Translations under genes and position numbers: made by a program
In this document: piece after piece, positions 17,672 to 28,612 of the stretch
How the letters are laid out: each line of letters begins with the position of its first letter
How positions within the stretch are numbered: the first letter of the stretch is position 1
Assembly (NCBI RefSeq): GCF_003854275.1
Contig: NZ_QTQP01000010.1
Coordinates: 62,001 to 126,000 of the forward strand
Direction of reading: 5' to 3'
Origin: Burkholderia sp. Bp8963
GTDB taxonomy: Bacteria > Pseudomonadota > Gammaproteobacteria > Burkholderiales > Burkholderiaceae
DNA length: 64,000 bases
The notes under the pieces: model-generated
What the model saw: the letters and a program-made list of their open reading frames with translations, nothing else
Database searches by the model: none
What the model was told of the DNA's origin: nothing

Positions 17672-18435
17672 TCAGCGCGATCGGACGTTACGTCATCGGC
17701 GGCCTCGAGCGCGCGGGCTACGGCACGCGCCTGTTCGTGCGCCTCGTGCTGGAATTCTTCCCGCTGCTGCGTCGGCCGCGGCTCGTCACGAAGCAGATCC
17801 ACTTCCTCGGCAACTACTCGTTCGTGATCATCGCGGTGTCGGGCCTGTTCGTCGGCTTCGTGCTCGGCCTGCAGGGCTACTACACGCTGAACCGCTACGG
17901 GTCCGAGCAGGCGCTCGGCCTCCTCGTCGCGCTGTCGCTCGTGCGCGAGCTCGGCCCGGTCGTCACGGCGCTGCTGTTCGCGGGCCGCGCGGGCACGTCG
18001 CTGACCGCCGAGATCGGCCTGATGAAGGCGGGAGAGCAGCTGACCGCGCTCGAGATGATGGCCGTCGACCCGATCAAGACGGTGATCGCGCCGCGCATGT
18101 GGGGGGGCATCATCACGATGCCGCTGCTGGCCGCGATCTTCAACGCGGTGGGCGTGCTCGGCGGCTACTTCGTCGGGGTCGTGCTGATCGGCGTCGATCC
18201 GGGCGCGTTCTGGTCGCAGATGCAGGGCGGCGTCGAAGTCTGGGCCGACGTCGGCAACGGCGTGCTGAAGAGCATCGTGTTCGGGTTCGCCGTGACCTTC
18301 ATTGCACTGTTTCAAGGGTACGAGGCGAAGCCCACGCCTGAAGGCGTGTCGCGCGCGACCACCAAGACGGTCGTGTTCGCGTCGCTCGCGGTACTCGGCC
18401 TCGATTTTCTGCTGACCGCGCTGATGTTCAGCTAA
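17668..18435 (+). CDS. mlaE: Phospholipid transport permease
   Basis: This 255-residue inner membrane permease of the Mla system has about five hydrophobic helices and the family core [30 protein letters not shown], followed by ALEMMAVDP and [12 protein letters not shown]. It pairs with MlaF and MlaD. The ATG overlaps the mlaF stop (ATGA), so the two should be made in balance. The spacing to mlaD is 24 bases. Confidence 0.95.
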   Translation: MISAIGRYVIGGLERAGYGTRLFVRLVLEFFPLLRRPRLVTKQIHFLGNYSFVIIAVSGLFVGFVLGLQGYYTLNRYGSEQALGLLVALSLVRELGPVVTALLFAGRAGTSLTAEIGLMKAGEQLTALEMMAVDPIKTVIAPRMWGGIITMPLLAAIFNAVGVLGGYFVGVVLIGVDPGAFWSQMQGGVEVWADVGNGVLKSIVFGFAVTFIALFQGYEAKPTPEGVSRATTKTVVFASLAVLGLDFLLTALMFS

Positions 18436-18459
18436 GCCTCAGCCAAGCCAAATTTTGGG

Positions 18460-19002
18460 ATGACGATGAAAAAGACTGCTCTCGACTTCTGGGTCGGCCT
18501 GTTCGTGGTGGTAGGTTTCCTCGCGGTGCTGTTCCTCGCGCTGAAGGTCGGCAACATGAGCTCGCTGTCGTTTCAGCCGACTTACGCCGTGAAGATGAAA
18601 TTCGACAACATCGGCGGTCTGAAGCAGCGCGCGGCGGTGAAGAGCGCGGGCGTCGTGGTCGGCCGCGTACAGTCGATCGGCTTCGACACGAACACCTACC
18701 AGGCGCTTGTGACGATCGGTCTCGACAAGCAATACCAGTTCCCGAAGGATTCGTCCGCGAAGATCCTGACGTCGGGCCTGCTCGGCGAGCAGTACATCGG
18801 CCTCGAGCCGGGCGGCGATTCCGAGATGCTGAAGGCGGGCGACACGGTCACGATGACGCAGTCGGCGATCGTGCTCGAGAACCTGATCGGCCAGTTCCTG
18901 TACAGCAAGGCAGCGGACGCGGGCGGCGCGAAGCCGGCCTCCGGCGCTTCCGCCGCGCCTGCACCGGCGCCGGCCGCCGCGTCGGGTGCTGCTGCGCAAT
19001 AA
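18460..19002 (+). CDS. mlaD: Phospholipid-binding MCE-domain protein
   Basis: MlaD forms the periplasmic ring that binds lipid above MlaE. The 180-residue protein has one N-terminal membrane anchor (ALDFWVGLFVVVGFLAVLFLA) and an MCE domain with VKMKFDNIGGLKQRAAVKSA and LTSGLLGEQYIGLEPGG. A low-complexity Ala/Pro tail closes it. Starts at 18460 (MTMKKT) or 18466 (MKKT) are both possible. It lies between mlaE and mlaA. Confidence 0.94.
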   Translation: MTMKKTALDFWVGLFVVVGFLAVLFLALKVGNMSSLSFQPTYAVKMKFDNIGGLKQRAAVKSAGVVVGRVQSIGFDTNTYQALVTIGLDKQYQFPKDSSAKILTSGLLGEQYIGLEPGGDSEMLKAGDTVTMTQSAIVLENLIGQFLYSKAADAGGAKPASGASAAPAPAPAAASGAAAQ

Positions 19003-19042
19003 CCACACGAACCACACGAGAGAATTCAAGAGGGTAACGATC

Positions 19043-20044
19043 ATGCAGACGATTCGCATCAGCCACGCCGCGCTCGCGGTGGCAGCGGTGACTGCGCTGA
19101 GCGGCTGCGCCACCGTGCAGACGCCGACCAAGGGCGATCCGCTCGAAGGCTTCAACCGGACGATGTACAAGTTCAACGATACCGTCGACACGTACGCGCT
19201 GAAGCCGGTCGCGCAGGGCTACCAGAAGGTCGTGCCGCAGCCGGTGCGCGACAGCGTGACGAACGTCTTCTCGAACGTTGGCGACCTCTACATCGCGGCG
19301 AACAACATCGTGCAGCTGCGGATTGCCGACGGTGTCGGCGACCTGATGCGCGTCGTGATCAACACGGTGTTCGGCGTCGGCGGCCTGTTCGACGTCGCGA
19401 CGATCGCGAAGCTGCCGAAGCACACGGCCGATTTCGGCGTCACGATGGGCCGCTACGGCGTGCCTGCGGGCCCGTACCTCGTGCTGCCGCTGCTCGGGCC
19501 GAGCACGGTGCGCGACGCGGCGGGCCTCGGCGTCGACTACGTCGGCAATCCGCTCACCTACGTGAAGCCGGACGGCCTGAGCTGGGGCGTCTATGGCGTG
19601 AACCTGGTCAACACGCGCGCGAACCTGCTCGGCGCGGGCGACGTGCTCGAGGCGGCGGCGATCGACAAGTATTCGTTCGTGCGCAACGCGTACCTGCAGC
19701 GCCGCCAGATGCTGATCAGCAACGCGCGCGGTGAAGCGGGCGCGTCGTCGGGCAGCGAAGCGCTGCCGAAGTACGACCTGCCGGACGAGGGTTCGGCAGC
19801 GCCGGCAGCGACGGGCGCTGCGGGGGCCGCAGGAGCGGCAATCAGCGGCGGTGCGGCACCGGCGAGCGCCGCGGCGCCTGCCGCTGCGTCCGCGCCCGCG
19901 GGGGCATCCGGCACCGCAGCACCGGCGCCGGGGTCGGAAGCGGCCGGCTCGCCGAATCCGGCCAGCGAAACGAGCGTGCCGCCGATGCAGGTGGCGCCGC
20001 CCGCGCCCGGCGGGCTGCGCTTCCCGAGCATCCGGCTGCATTGA
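19043..20044 (+). CDS. mlaA: Outer membrane lipid-asymmetry lipoprotein
   Basis: MlaA (VacJ) is the outer membrane part of the Mla system and removes misplaced phospholipids. The 333-residue protein has a lipoprotein signal with lipobox LSGC (Cys22). The family sequence follows: DPLEGFNRTMYKFND, NNIVQLRIADGVGDLMRV, VFGVGGLFDVAT, DFGVTMGRYGVPAGPYLVLPLLGPST and the closing YLQRRQML. About 90 residues of Ala/Pro/Gly/Ser-rich tail follow, longer than in E. coli. The ATG at 19043 follows AGAGGGTAACG. It lies inside the mla operon, between mlaD and mlaC, whereas in E. coli it is elsewhere. Confidence 0.95.
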   Translation: MQTIRISHAALAVAAVTALSGCATVQTPTKGDPLEGFNRTMYKFNDTVDTYALKPVAQGYQKVVPQPVRDSVTNVFSNVGDLYIAANNIVQLRIADGVGDLMRVVINTVFGVGGLFDVATIAKLPKHTADFGVTMGRYGVPAGPYLVLPLLGPSTVRDAAGLGVDYVGNPLTYVKPDGLSWGVYGVNLVNTRANLLGAGDVLEAAAIDKYSFVRNAYLQRRQMLISNARGEAGASSGSEALPKYDLPDEGSAAPAATGAAGAAGAAISGGAAPASAAAPAAASAPAGASGTAAPAPGSEAAGSPNPASETSVPPMQVAPPAPGGLRFPSIRLH

Positions 20045-20156
20045 TCGGACTTACATTCGTTACAGGCGGAAACGATTCAGTCGGTAGCAGTCGCGAACTT
20101 GCGCGTAAGCTACGGGCTCCAACCTTCGCATCGACTCACTCATGCAGGTCAAACTT

Positions 20157-20786
20157 ATGAAGAAACTGTTCCTGATCCCCGTTTTCGCGGCGCTGTTCTC
20201 GTTCGGCGGCGCGGCCCATGCGCAAGTCGACCAGTCGAACCCGCAGGCGCTGATCAAGAGCGCGACGCAGCAGGTGCTCGATGAAGTGAAGCAGCAGACG
20301 ATCAAGCAGGGCGACACGAACCGCATTATCTCGATCGTCAACAGGGACATCCTGCCGTACACGGATTTCCGCCGCACCACGCAGCTCGCGATGGGCCGCC
20401 ACTGGCGCGAAGCGTCGCCGGCGCAGCAGCAGCAGGTGCAGGAGCAGTTCAAGCTGCTGCTGATCCGCACGTACTCCGGCGCGATCGCGCAGCTGAAGCC
20501 GGACCAGCAGATCCAGTACCCGCCGTTCCGCGCGAGCGCGGATGATACCGATGTCGTGGTCCGTACGGTCGCGATGAACAACGGCCAGCCGGTCCAGATC
20601 GACTACCGTCTGTACAAGACGCAGCAGGGCTGGAGGGTGTATGACCTGAACGTGCTCGGCGCGTGGCTGATCCAGACGTACCAGCAGCAGTTCAACGAGA
20701 AGATCCAGCAAAGCGGCGTGGATGGCCTGATCCAGTTCCTGTCGCAGCGCAACCAGGAGCTTGCCGCGAGCAAGCAGGCATCGTGA
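20157..20786 (+). CDS. mlaC: Periplasmic phospholipid carrier
   Basis: MlaC shuttles phospholipid across the periplasm between MlaA and MlaFEDB. The protein has a cleavable signal peptide (MKKLFLIPVFAALFSFGGAAHA) and the MlaC/Ttg2D fold signatures ILPYTDFRRTTQLAMGRHWR, FKLLLIRTYSGAI and YRLYKTQQGWRVYDLNVLGAW. The ATG at 20157 is preceded by CAGGT at suitable spacing; an in-frame ATG at 20142 would add five residues. Its stop overlaps the mlaB GTG. Confidence 0.94.
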   Translation: MKKLFLIPVFAALFSFGGAAHAQVDQSNPQALIKSATQQVLDEVKQQTIKQGDTNRIISIVNRDILPYTDFRRTTQLAMGRHWREASPAQQQQVQEQFKLLLIRTYSGAIAQLKPDQQIQYPPFRASADDTDVVVRTVAMNNGQPVQIDYRLYKTQQGWRVYDLNVLGAWLIQTYQQQFNEKIQQSGVDGLIQFLSQRNQELAASKQAS

Positions 20787-21052
20787 GCGGCTTCGAAGCC
20801 GGCTCCTCGCTGACCCACGCAAGCGCGAAGGCCGCGCTCGCGGCGGGTCTCGCGCAGATCGGCGCGGGCGCAACCGCCGTCGACTGCGCGGCACTGACGC
20901 AGTTCGACTCGTCCGCGCTCGCCGTGCTGCTCGCATGGCAGCGTGCCGCGCGCTCGCGCGGCGCCACCCTCGACATCCGCAACCTCCCTCCGAAGCTCGC
21001 CAGCCTCGCACAGGCGTACGGCGTCGATACGCTCGTCAACGGGCGACATTGA
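20783..21052 (+). CDS. mlaB: STAS-domain subunit of the Mla complex
   Basis: This 89-residue STAS protein is the small cytosolic partner of MlaF. Its sequence includes AVDCAALTQFDSSALAVLLAW, the usual STAS strand-helix with the serine loop, then LDIRNLPPKLASLAQAYGV. It starts with GTG at 20783, overlapping the mlaC stop (GTGA). It closes the mla block. Identification rests on fold and position. Confidence 0.88.
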   Translation: MSGFEAGSSLTHASAKAALAAGLAQIGAGATAVDCAALTQFDSSALAVLLAWQRAARSRGATLDIRNLPPKLASLAQAYGVDTLVNGRH

Positions 21053-21142
21053 CGCTCGCTCGCTGATCCGCGCCGCGCCCGCCGTCGGGCGCCGGCTCTG
21101 GATGGCCGTCCCCGATGGCCGTCTCCTCCCGTCGGTTTGCCC

Positions 21143-21186
21143 TATAATCAAGCGTTTTGCGGGGCTGCCAATCGGCCCCCTTTTTC
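21143..21186 (+). promoter_or_regulatory. TATAAT box followed by a terminator-like hairpin ahead of an ABC exporter
   Basis: A TATAAT at 21143-21148 is followed at 21161-21186 by GGGGCTGCC, a short loop, GGCCCC and a T-run (TTTTTCTTT). The hairpin could end transcription of the mla genes. Alternatively, if the TATAAT is an active -10, it could attenuate the new transcript. No convincing -35 is seen. Confidence 0.5.
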
Positions 21187-21237
21187 TTTCGCAGCAAGCA
21201 CAGAATAGGCGTCGCGGCCGTTGCGCCGCGCACAGTC

Positions 21238-22164
21238 ATGTCAGCCATAGAAATCCGTCACGTCAAGAAGCGCTACAAGTCGCTTCAGGCGCTCAAGGGC
21301 GTCAGCCTGTCGGTCGAAGAAGGCGAGTTTTTCGGTCTGCTTGGCCCGAACGGCGCAGGCAAGACCACGCTCATCAGCATCCTCGCCGGGCTTGCCCGGG
21401 CCGATGAAGGCAGCATCTCGGTGCGTGGCCACGACGTCGTCAAGGACTTCCGGGGCGCGCGCCGCGCGCTTGGTGTCGTGCCGCAGGAGCTCGTGTTCGA
21501 CCCGTTCTTCACGGTGCGCGAGACGCTGCGGATCCAGTCCGGCTACTTCGGGCTGCGCCACAACGACGACTGGATCGACGAAGTGATGGCCAATCTCGAC
21601 CTGACCGAGAAGGCTGACGCGAACATGCGCGCGCTGTCGGGCGGGATGAAGCGCCGCGTGCTCGTCGCGCAGGCGCTCGTGCACCGGCCGCCCGTGATCG
21701 TGCTCGACGAGCCGACCGCCGGCGTCGACGTCGAGCTGCGCCAGACGCTGTGGAAATTCATCTCGCGCCTGAACCGTGAAGGCCACACGATCGTGCTGAC
21801 CACCCACTACCTCGAGGAAGCCGAGTCGCTGTGCGACCGCATCGCGATGCTGCGCCGGGGTGAAGTGGTCGCGCTCGACCGCACCGATGCGCTGCTGCAG
21901 CGCTTCGCGGGCCTGCAGCTTTACCTGCGCGTCGCGGGCGGCTCGCTGCCCGGCGAGCTGCGCGCGCTGGAAACCGATCCGGCCGCCCGTGCGCCCGGCG
22001 AGCACCTGCTGCGGCTCGCGAGCTACGACGAGGTCGAGCGGATCCTTGCGTCGTGCCGCGCCGCGGGCTGCACGTTCGACGAGATCGAGGTCAGGAAGGC
22101 CGACCTCGAGGATGTGTTCGTCCAGGTGATGAACGGGGCCGAGGCGATCGAGGGTCTGGCATGA
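21238..22164 (+). CDS. ABC-2 type exporter ATPase (NodI/YadG-like)
   Basis: The 308-residue ATPase has Walker A LGPNGAGKTT, signature LSGGMKRRVLVAQAL, Walker B IVLDEPTAGVDVE and switch LTTHYLEEAE. The C-terminal 80 residues are the extra domain seen in ABC-2 exporters such as NodI, YadG and CcmA-type proteins. The following gene encodes the membrane partner. The ATG at 21238 was chosen because the family starts with IEIRHVKKRYKSLQALKGVSL; the frame stays open upstream. Substrate unknown. Confidence 0.88.
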   Translation: MSAIEIRHVKKRYKSLQALKGVSLSVEEGEFFGLLGPNGAGKTTLISILAGLARADEGSISVRGHDVVKDFRGARRALGVVPQELVFDPFFTVRETLRIQSGYFGLRHNDDWIDEVMANLDLTEKADANMRALSGGMKRRVLVAQALVHRPPVIVLDEPTAGVDVELRQTLWKFISRLNREGHTIVLTTHYLEEAESLCDRIAMLRRGEVVALDRTDALLQRFAGLQLYLRVAGGSLPGELRALETDPAARAPGEHLLRLASYDEVERILASCRAAGCTFDEIEVRKADLEDVFVQVMNGAEAIEGLA

Positions 22165-23015
22165 AACAACAACCCCCACGCTCACTTCGTTCGCCCGGGG
22201 GGGCGCAGCCCCCCCGTTCCCGCCAAACGCCTGAGCCCGGTACTATTGGGCGAGCGCTGGGCAGCGGTTTTCAAACGCTGTTCTACAAGGAAATCCTGCG
22301 GTTCTGGAAGGTGTCGTTTCAGACGGTGCTCGCGCCCGTCGTCACGGCGCTGCTGTACCTGACGATCTTCGGCCACGCGCTGACGGGCCGCGTCCAGGTG
22401 TATCCGGGCGTCGAGTACGTGAGCTTCCTCGTGCCGGGCCTCGTGATGATGAGCGTGCTGCAGAACGCGTTCGCGAACAGCTCGTCGTCGCTGATCCAGT
22501 CGAAGATCACCGGCAACCTCGTGTTCATGCTGCTGCCGCCGCTGTCGTACCGGGACATCTACGGCGCGTACGTGCTCGCGTCCGTCGTGCGCGGGCTCTC
22601 GGTCGGTGCGGGCGTGTTCGTCGTGACGGTCTGGTTCATCCCGATGCAGTTCGCGGCGCCCGCGTTGATCCTCGCGTTCGCGCTGCTCGGCGCGGCGATC
22701 CTCGGCACGCTCGGCCTGATCGCCGGGATCTGGGCCGAGAAGTTCGACCAGCTCGCCGCGTTCCAGAACTTCCTGATCATGCCGCTGACGTTCCTGTCCG
22801 GCGTGTTCTATTCGACGCATTCGCTGCCGCCCGTGTGGCGCGAAATCTCGCGTCTCAACCCGTTTTTCTACATGATCGACGGCTTTCGCTACGGGTTCTT
22901 CGGCGCGTCCGACGTCAACCCGCTCGCGAGCCTCGCGATCGTCTCCGGTTTCTTCGTGCTGCTCGCGCTGTTCGCGATGCGGCTGCTCGCGACCGGCTAC
23001 AAACTGCGTCATTGA
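22161..23015 (+). CDS. ABC-2 type exporter permease (NodJ/YadH-like)
   Basis: The 284-residue membrane protein has about six helices and the ABC-2 features FLVPGLVMMSVLQNAFANSS, FNFLIMPLTFLSG-like FQNFLIMPLTFLSGVFYS and LNPFFYMIDGFRYGFFG. It overlaps the ATPase stop by four bases. The first 30 or so residues (Pro/Arg/Ser-rich, RSLRSPGGAQPPRSRQTPEP) are encoded by a GC-rich repeat with a strong hairpin and are not family-like. Either the protein carries a repeat-derived extension or translation starts further in. Confidence 0.86.
   Translation: MKQQPPRSLRSPGGAQPPRSRQTPEPGTIGRALGSGFQTLFYKEILRFWKVSFQTVLAPVVTALLYLTIFGHALTGRVQVYPGVEYVSFLVPGLVMMSVLQNAFANSSSSLIQSKITGNLVFMLLPPLSYRDIYGAYVLASVVRGLSVGAGVFVVTVWFIPMQFAAPALILAFALLGAAILGTLGLIAGIWAEKFDQLAAFQNFLIMPLTFLSGVFYSTHSLPPVWREISRLNPFFYMIDGFRYGFFGASDVNPLASLAIVSGFFVLLALFAMRLLATGYKLRH
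22171..22216 (+). repeat. GC-rich hairpin repeat inside the permease start
   Basis: The stretch reads like a dispersed Burkholderiales intergenic repeat (ACCCCCACGCTCACTTCGTT followed by a C/G run). A 7-bp perfect stem, GGGGGGG at 22197-22203 and CCCCCCC at 22209-22215, closes a 5-base loop. It is read in frame as the permease N-terminus. Confidence 0.5.
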
Positions 23016-23047
23016 TATGAAACCGCCGCCGTGCGCCGCTCTTGCGA

Positions 23048-23069
23048 GCGCGCGCGGCGCCGCGCGCGC
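23048..23069. repeat. 22-bp perfect GC palindrome between the exporter and ibaG
   Basis: Alternating GC sequence centred on GGCGCC gives a 22-bp perfect palindrome 29 bases before the ibaG start. There is no T-run, so termination is unlikely. It may be a transcript-stabilising hairpin or simple GC drift. Confidence 0.5.
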
Positions 23070-23097
23070 CTCGGCGCGCACCGACAGGAGCATCACC

Positions 23098-23337
23098 ATG
23101 TTGCCGACTCCCGAACAGGTCAAGCAATACATCGCGGGCGGGCTCGCCTGCACGCATCTGGAAGTCGAAGGCGACGGCCAGCACTTCTTCGCGACGATCG
23201 TGTCGCCGGCGTTCGAGGGCAAGCGGCCGATCCAGCGCCACCAGCTCGTCTATGCGGCGCTCGGCGATCGCATGAAGCAGGAAATCCACGCGCTCAGCAT
23301 GAAGACGCTGACGCCCGCCGAATGGCAGAACGCATAA
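23098..23337 (+). CDS. ibaG: BolA-family protein IbaG
   Basis: This 79-residue BolA-like protein begins MLPTPEQVKQYIAGGL and contains the family core LEVEGDGQHFFATIVSPAFEGKRPIQRHQLVYAAL, with the conserved Cys (ACTH) and His residues that bind iron-sulfur clusters with monothiol glutaredoxins. The gene order Mla-ibaG-murA matches E. coli, which favours IbaG over BolA. The ATG at 23098 follows GACAGGAGCATCACC. murA begins 13 bases after the stop. Confidence 0.88.
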   Translation: MLPTPEQVKQYIAGGLACTHLEVEGDGQHFFATIVSPAFEGKRPIQRHQLVYAALGDRMKQEIHALSMKTLTPAEWQNA

Positions 23338-23350
23338 CCGGAACCACTGA

Positions 23351-24700
23351 GTGCAAGTCACCGTCAACGAGCGCGACGCCGTCGAGAGCGTCGCCACGGC
23401 ACACCCGGCCGGCAATCGGGATTCGCAGGGACATGGGATGGACAAGCTCGTGGTCGAGGGTGGCCGCCGGCTGTCCGGCGAGATCGTCGTGTCGGGTGCG
23501 AAGAACGCGGCACTGCCGATTCTGTGCGCGAGCCTGCTCACGGCCGATCCGGTCCACCTCGACAACGTGCCGAACCTGCAGGACGTCCGCACCACGCTGA
23601 AGGTCCTGAACCAGATGGGCGTGAAGAGCGAGATGACGGGCAGCCACGTGCAGCTCGACGCGTCGCGCGTCGACAACCTCATCGCGCCGTACGAGCTCGT
23701 GAAGACGATGCGCGCATCGATCCTCGTGCTCGGGCCGCTCGTCGCGCGCTTCGGCGAGGCGAAGGTGTCGCTGCCGGGCGGCTGCGCGATCGGCGCGCGG
23801 CCGGTCGACCAGCACATCAAGGGCCTGCAGGCGATGGGCGCCGAGATCAACATCGAGCATGGCTTCATCGAGGCGCGCGCGAAGCGGCTGAAGGGCGCGC
23901 GCATCGTCACCGACATGATCACGGTGACGGGCACCGAGAACCTGCTGATGGCCGCGACGCTCGCCGACGGCGAGACGGTGATCGAGAACGCCGCGCGCGA
24001 GCCGGAGGTGAGCGATCTCGCGCACCTGCTCGTCGAGATGGGCGCGAAGATCGACGGGATCGGCACCGACCGGCTCGTGATCCAGGGCGTCGAGCGGCTG
24101 CACGGCGCGCGCCACGCGGTGATTCCGGACCGCATCGAGGCCGGCACGTTCCTGTGCGCGGTCGCGGCCGCGGGCGGCGACGTGACGCTGACGGGCGTGC
24201 GCCCGCACATCCTCGACGCGGTGGTCGACAAGCTGCGCGAGGCCGGCGTGTCGATCGAGGAAGGCGGGCACTGGCTGCGCGTGAAGATGGACCGCCGGCC
24301 GTCCGCGGTGACGATCCGCACGTCCGAATACCCGGCGTTCCCGACCGACATGCAGGCGCAGTTCATGGCGCTGAACTCGGTCGCGACGGGCACCGCGCAG
24401 GTCGTCGAGACGATCTTCGAGAACCGCTTCATGCACGTGCAGGAGCTGAACCGGCTCGGCGCGAACATCACCATCGACGGCAACACGGCGCTCGTGACGG
24501 GCGTCGACAAGCTGTCGGGCGCGAAGGTGATGGCGACCGACCTGCGCGCGTCCGCGAGCCTCGTGATCGCCGGCCTGCGCGCCGACGGCGAGACGCTCGT
24601 CGACCGCATCTACCACCTCGACCGGGGTTACGACCGGATGGAAGCCAAACTGACTGCGGTCGGCGCGAACGTGCGCCGCATTGCCGGGAGCCTTGCATGA
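23351..24700 (+). CDS. murA: UDP-N-acetylglucosamine 1-carboxyvinyltransferase
   Basis: MurA makes the first committed step of peptidoglycan synthesis, adding enolpyruvate from PEP to UDP-GlcNAc; it is the fosfomycin target. The active-site cysteine is present (Cys145 in [10 protein letters not shown]) and the loop is not mutated to Asp. Other marks are [14 protein letters not shown] near the start, [11 protein letters not shown], and [15 protein letters not shown] near the C-terminus. The 449-residue count uses the GTG at 23351. An ATG at 23438 (MDKLVVEGG) gives the classic 420-residue length and is a reasonable alternative. It overlaps hisG by four bases. Confidence 0.96.
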   Translation: MQVTVNERDAVESVATAHPAGNRDSQGHGMDKLVVEGGRRLSGEIVVSGAKNAALPILCASLLTADPVHLDNVPNLQDVRTTLKVLNQMGVKSEMTGSHVQLDASRVDNLIAPYELVKTMRASILVLGPLVARFGEAKVSLPGGCAIGARPVDQHIKGLQAMGAEINIEHGFIEARAKRLKGARIVTDMITVTGTENLLMAATLADGETVIENAAREPEVSDLAHLLVEMGAKIDGIGTDRLVIQGVERLHGARHAVIPDRIEAGTFLCAVAAAGGDVTLTGVRPHILDAVVDKLREAGVSIEEGGHWLRVKMDRRPSAVTIRTSEYPAFPTDMQAQFMALNSVATGTAQVVETIFENRFMHVQELNRLGANITIDGNTALVTGVDKLSGAKVMATDLRASASLVIAGLRADGETLVDRIYHLDRGYDRMEAKLTAVGANVRRIAGSLA

Positions 24701-25362
24701 ACGCGCCGTTGACCCCGCCGTTGACTCTTGCACTGTCGAAGGGACGGATTTTCGAGGAAACCCTGCCGCTGCTCGCCGCCGCCGGCGTGCACGTGGCCGA
24801 GGATCCGGAAACGTCGCGCAAGCTGATCCTGCCGACGACCGACCCGAACCTGCGCGTGATCATCGTGCGCGCGAGCGACGTGCCGACCTACGTCGAATAC
24901 GGCGCGGCCGATTTCGGCGTGGCCGGCAAGGACGTGCTGCTCGAGCACGGCGGCTCGGGCCTGTACCAGCCGATCGACCTGAACATCGCGCGCTGCCGGA
25001 TCTCGGTCGCGGTGCCCGCGGGCTTCGACTACGCAAAAGCGGTGCGCCAGGGCGCGCGCCTGCGCGTCGCGACGAAGTACGTCGAGACGGCGCGCGAACA
25101 CTTTGCCGCAAAGGGCGTGCACGTCGACCTGATCAAGCTGTACGGCTCGATGGAGCTCGCGCCGCTCGTCGGCCTCGCCGATGCGATCGTCGACCTCGTC
25201 AGCTCGGGCGGCACGCTGCGCGCGAACAATCTGGTCGAGGTCGAGGAGATCATGCCGATCTCGTCGCGCCTCGTCGTGAACCAGGCTGCGCTGAAGCTTA
25301 AGCGCACGGCGCTCAAGCCGTTCCTCGACGCGTTCGAACGCGCGTCGTTGGGCGGCGCATAA
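24697..25362 (+). CDS. hisG: ATP phosphoribosyltransferase, short form
   Basis: HisG starts histidine synthesis by joining ATP and PRPP. At 221 residues it is the short form lacking the C-terminal regulatory ACT-like domain; short forms need HisZ for activity and feedback, and hisZ is not in this window. Motifs include [49 protein letters not shown] and the PRPP loop [18 protein letters not shown]. The ATG overlaps the murA stop, tying expression of the two. Confidence 0.95.
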   Translation: MNAPLTPPLTLALSKGRIFEETLPLLAAAGVHVAEDPETSRKLILPTTDPNLRVIIVRASDVPTYVEYGAADFGVAGKDVLLEHGGSGLYQPIDLNIARCRISVAVPAGFDYAKAVRQGARLRVATKYVETAREHFAAKGVHVDLIKLYGSMELAPLVGLADAIVDLVSSGGTLRANNLVEVEEIMPISSRLVVNQAALKLKRTALKPFLDAFERASLGGA

Positions 25363-25387
25363 GCGCATCACCGAAACGGAACCCTCC

Positions 25388-26722
<1,335 letters not shown>

Positions 26723-26816
26723 GCGTTCGGCTCGACGCAGGAGACGCAGGGCAGGGCGGCAGCCGCCGCCTTGCCGGCCAATTGACGCCGGCGCGATGCA
26801 CGCCGGCTTGCATACC

Positions 26817-27896
26817 ATGACAACGCCACAAGACATCATCCGCCGGGACGTGCTCGCAATGACGAGCTACCCGGTGCCGGACGCGAGCGGGTTCGTGAAG
26901 CTCGACGCGATGGAGAATCCGTACCCGCTGCCGGCGCCGCTCGCGGCGGCCCTCGGCGAACGCCTCGCGCAGGTCGCGCTGAACCGCTATCCGGCACCGC
27001 GCCCCGCCGCGCTGCTCGACAAGCTGCGCCACGCGATGGGCGTGCCCGCCGCGTGCGACGTGCTGCTCGGCAACGGCTCCGACGAGATCATCAGCATGTT
27101 GTCGGTCGCGTGCGCGAAGCCGGGCGCGAAGGTGCTCGCGCCGGTGCCGGGCTTCGTGATGTACGAGATGTCGGCGAAGTTCGCACAGCTCGAGTTCGTC
27201 GGCGTGCCGCTCGCGGCCGACCTGACGCTCGACGTCGACGCGATGCTCGCGGCGATCGCCGAGCATCGGCCTGCGCTCGTCTACCTCGCGTATCCGAACA
27301 ACCCGACCGGCACGCTGTACGACGACGCGGGCATCGAGCGGATCATCGCGGCCGCGCAGCACAGCCTGATCGTGATCGACGAGGCGTACCAGCCGTTCGC
27401 CGAGCGCAGCTGGATGCCGCGCGCGGCGGAGTTCGACAACGTCGTCGTGATGCGCACGGTGTCGAAGCTCGGCCTCGCGGGCATCCGCCTCGGCTATCTG
27501 GTCGGGCTGCCCGCGTGGCTCGCGGAGTTCGACAAGGTGCGCCCGCCGTACAACATCAACGTGCTGACGCAGGCGACCGCCGATTTCCTGCTCGACCACC
27601 TCGACGTGCTCGATGCGCAGGCGGCCGAGCTGCGCGCCGAACGCACGCGCCTCGCGCAGGCGGTGGCCACGCTGCCGGGCGCGACGGTGTTCCCGAGCGC
27701 CGGCAATTTCCTGCTGGTGCGCGTGCCGGATGCGGCCGCCGTGTTCGACGCGCTGCTCACCGAGCGGGTGCTCGTCAAAAACGTGAGTAAAATGCACCCA
27801 TTGCTGGCCGAATGCGTGCGGCTGACCGTCGGTTCTCCCGACGAAAACGCGCGCCTCATGGCAGCATTGAAACTCGCGCTGCCCGGTCACGCCTGA
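26817..27896 (+). CDS. hisC: Histidinol-phosphate aminotransferase
   Basis: This is a 359-residue fold-type I PLP enzyme that converts imidazole acetol phosphate to histidinol phosphate. The PLP lysine is Lys217 in [15 protein letters not shown]. Other marks are [35 protein letters not shown] and [10 protein letters not shown]. The ATG at 26817 ([13 protein letters not shown]) matches the family start; an ATG at 26796 adds seven residues. About 94 bases separate it from hisD. Confidence 0.95.
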   Translation: MTTPQDIIRRDVLAMTSYPVPDASGFVKLDAMENPYPLPAPLAAALGERLAQVALNRYPAPRPAALLDKLRHAMGVPAACDVLLGNGSDEIISMLSVACAKPGAKVLAPVPGFVMYEMSAKFAQLEFVGVPLAADLTLDVDAMLAAIAEHRPALVYLAYPNNPTGTLYDDAGIERIIAAAQHSLIVIDEAYQPFAERSWMPRAAEFDNVVVMRTVSKLGLAGIRLGYLVGLPAWLAEFDKVRPPYNINVLTQATADFLLDHLDVLDAQAAELRAERTRLAQAVATLPGATVFPSAGNFLLVRVPDAAAVFDALLTERVLVKNVSKMHPLLAECVRLTVGSPDENARLMAALKLALPGHA

Positions 27897-27956
27897 CGGC
27901 ACCGCGGCGCGAAAGCGATCAATCCCCATTTACATCGACTCAGTCAAGGAATTGCC

Positions 27957-28544
27957 ATGCGTGTGGCGGAAGTCGTTCGCAATACCAGCGAAACGCAGAT
28001 CCGTGTGAAGCTCAACCTCGACGGCACCGGCCAGCAGAAGCTCGCGACCGGCGTGCCGTTCCTCGACCATATGCTCGACCAGATCGCACGACACGGTCTG
28101 TTCGACCTCGACGTCGAGGCGCACGGCGACACGCATATCGACGACCACCATACGGTCGAGGACGTCGGCATCACGCTCGGCCAGGCCGTCGCGAAGGCGA
28201 TCGGCGACAAGAAGGGCATCCGCCGCTACGGCCATTCGTACGTGCCGCTCGACGAGGCGCTGTCGCGTGTCGTGATCGACTTCTCGGGCCGGCCGGGTCT
28301 CGAATTCCACGTGCCGTTCACGCGCGCGCGGATCGGCACGTTCGACGTCGACCTGTCGATCGAATTCTTCCGCGGTTTCGTGAACCATGCGGGCGTCACG
28401 CTGCACGTCGACAACCTGCGCGGGATCAACGCGCACCACCAGCTCGAGACGGTGTTCAAGGCCTTCGGCCGCGCGCTGCGGATGGCGGTGGAGCTTGACG
28501 AACGCGCGGCGGGGCAGATCCCGTCGACCAAAGGCAGCCTGTGA
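27957..28544 (+). CDS. hisB: Imidazoleglycerol-phosphate dehydratase
   Basis: This monofunctional 195-residue HisB has the manganese-binding repeats [35 protein letters not shown] and [19 protein letters not shown]. Those His-rich halves are diagnostic. There is no phosphatase domain, so histidinol phosphate must be handled by a separate enzyme outside the window. A MarC-type gene separates it from hisH. Confidence 0.96.
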   Translation: MRVAEVVRNTSETQIRVKLNLDGTGQQKLATGVPFLDHMLDQIARHGLFDLDVEAHGDTHIDDHHTVEDVGITLGQAVAKAIGDKKGIRRYGHSYVPLDEALSRVVIDFSGRPGLEFHVPFTRARIGTFDVDLSIEFFRGFVNHAGVTLHVDNLRGINAHHQLETVFKAFGRALRMAVELDERAAGQIPSTKGSL

Positions 28545-28612
28545 ACTTCACCTTCTGACCGGACGGACGCCCAGGACAACCTCACGGCTTCGGCGCGCTG
28601 CGCCGGCTTGCG

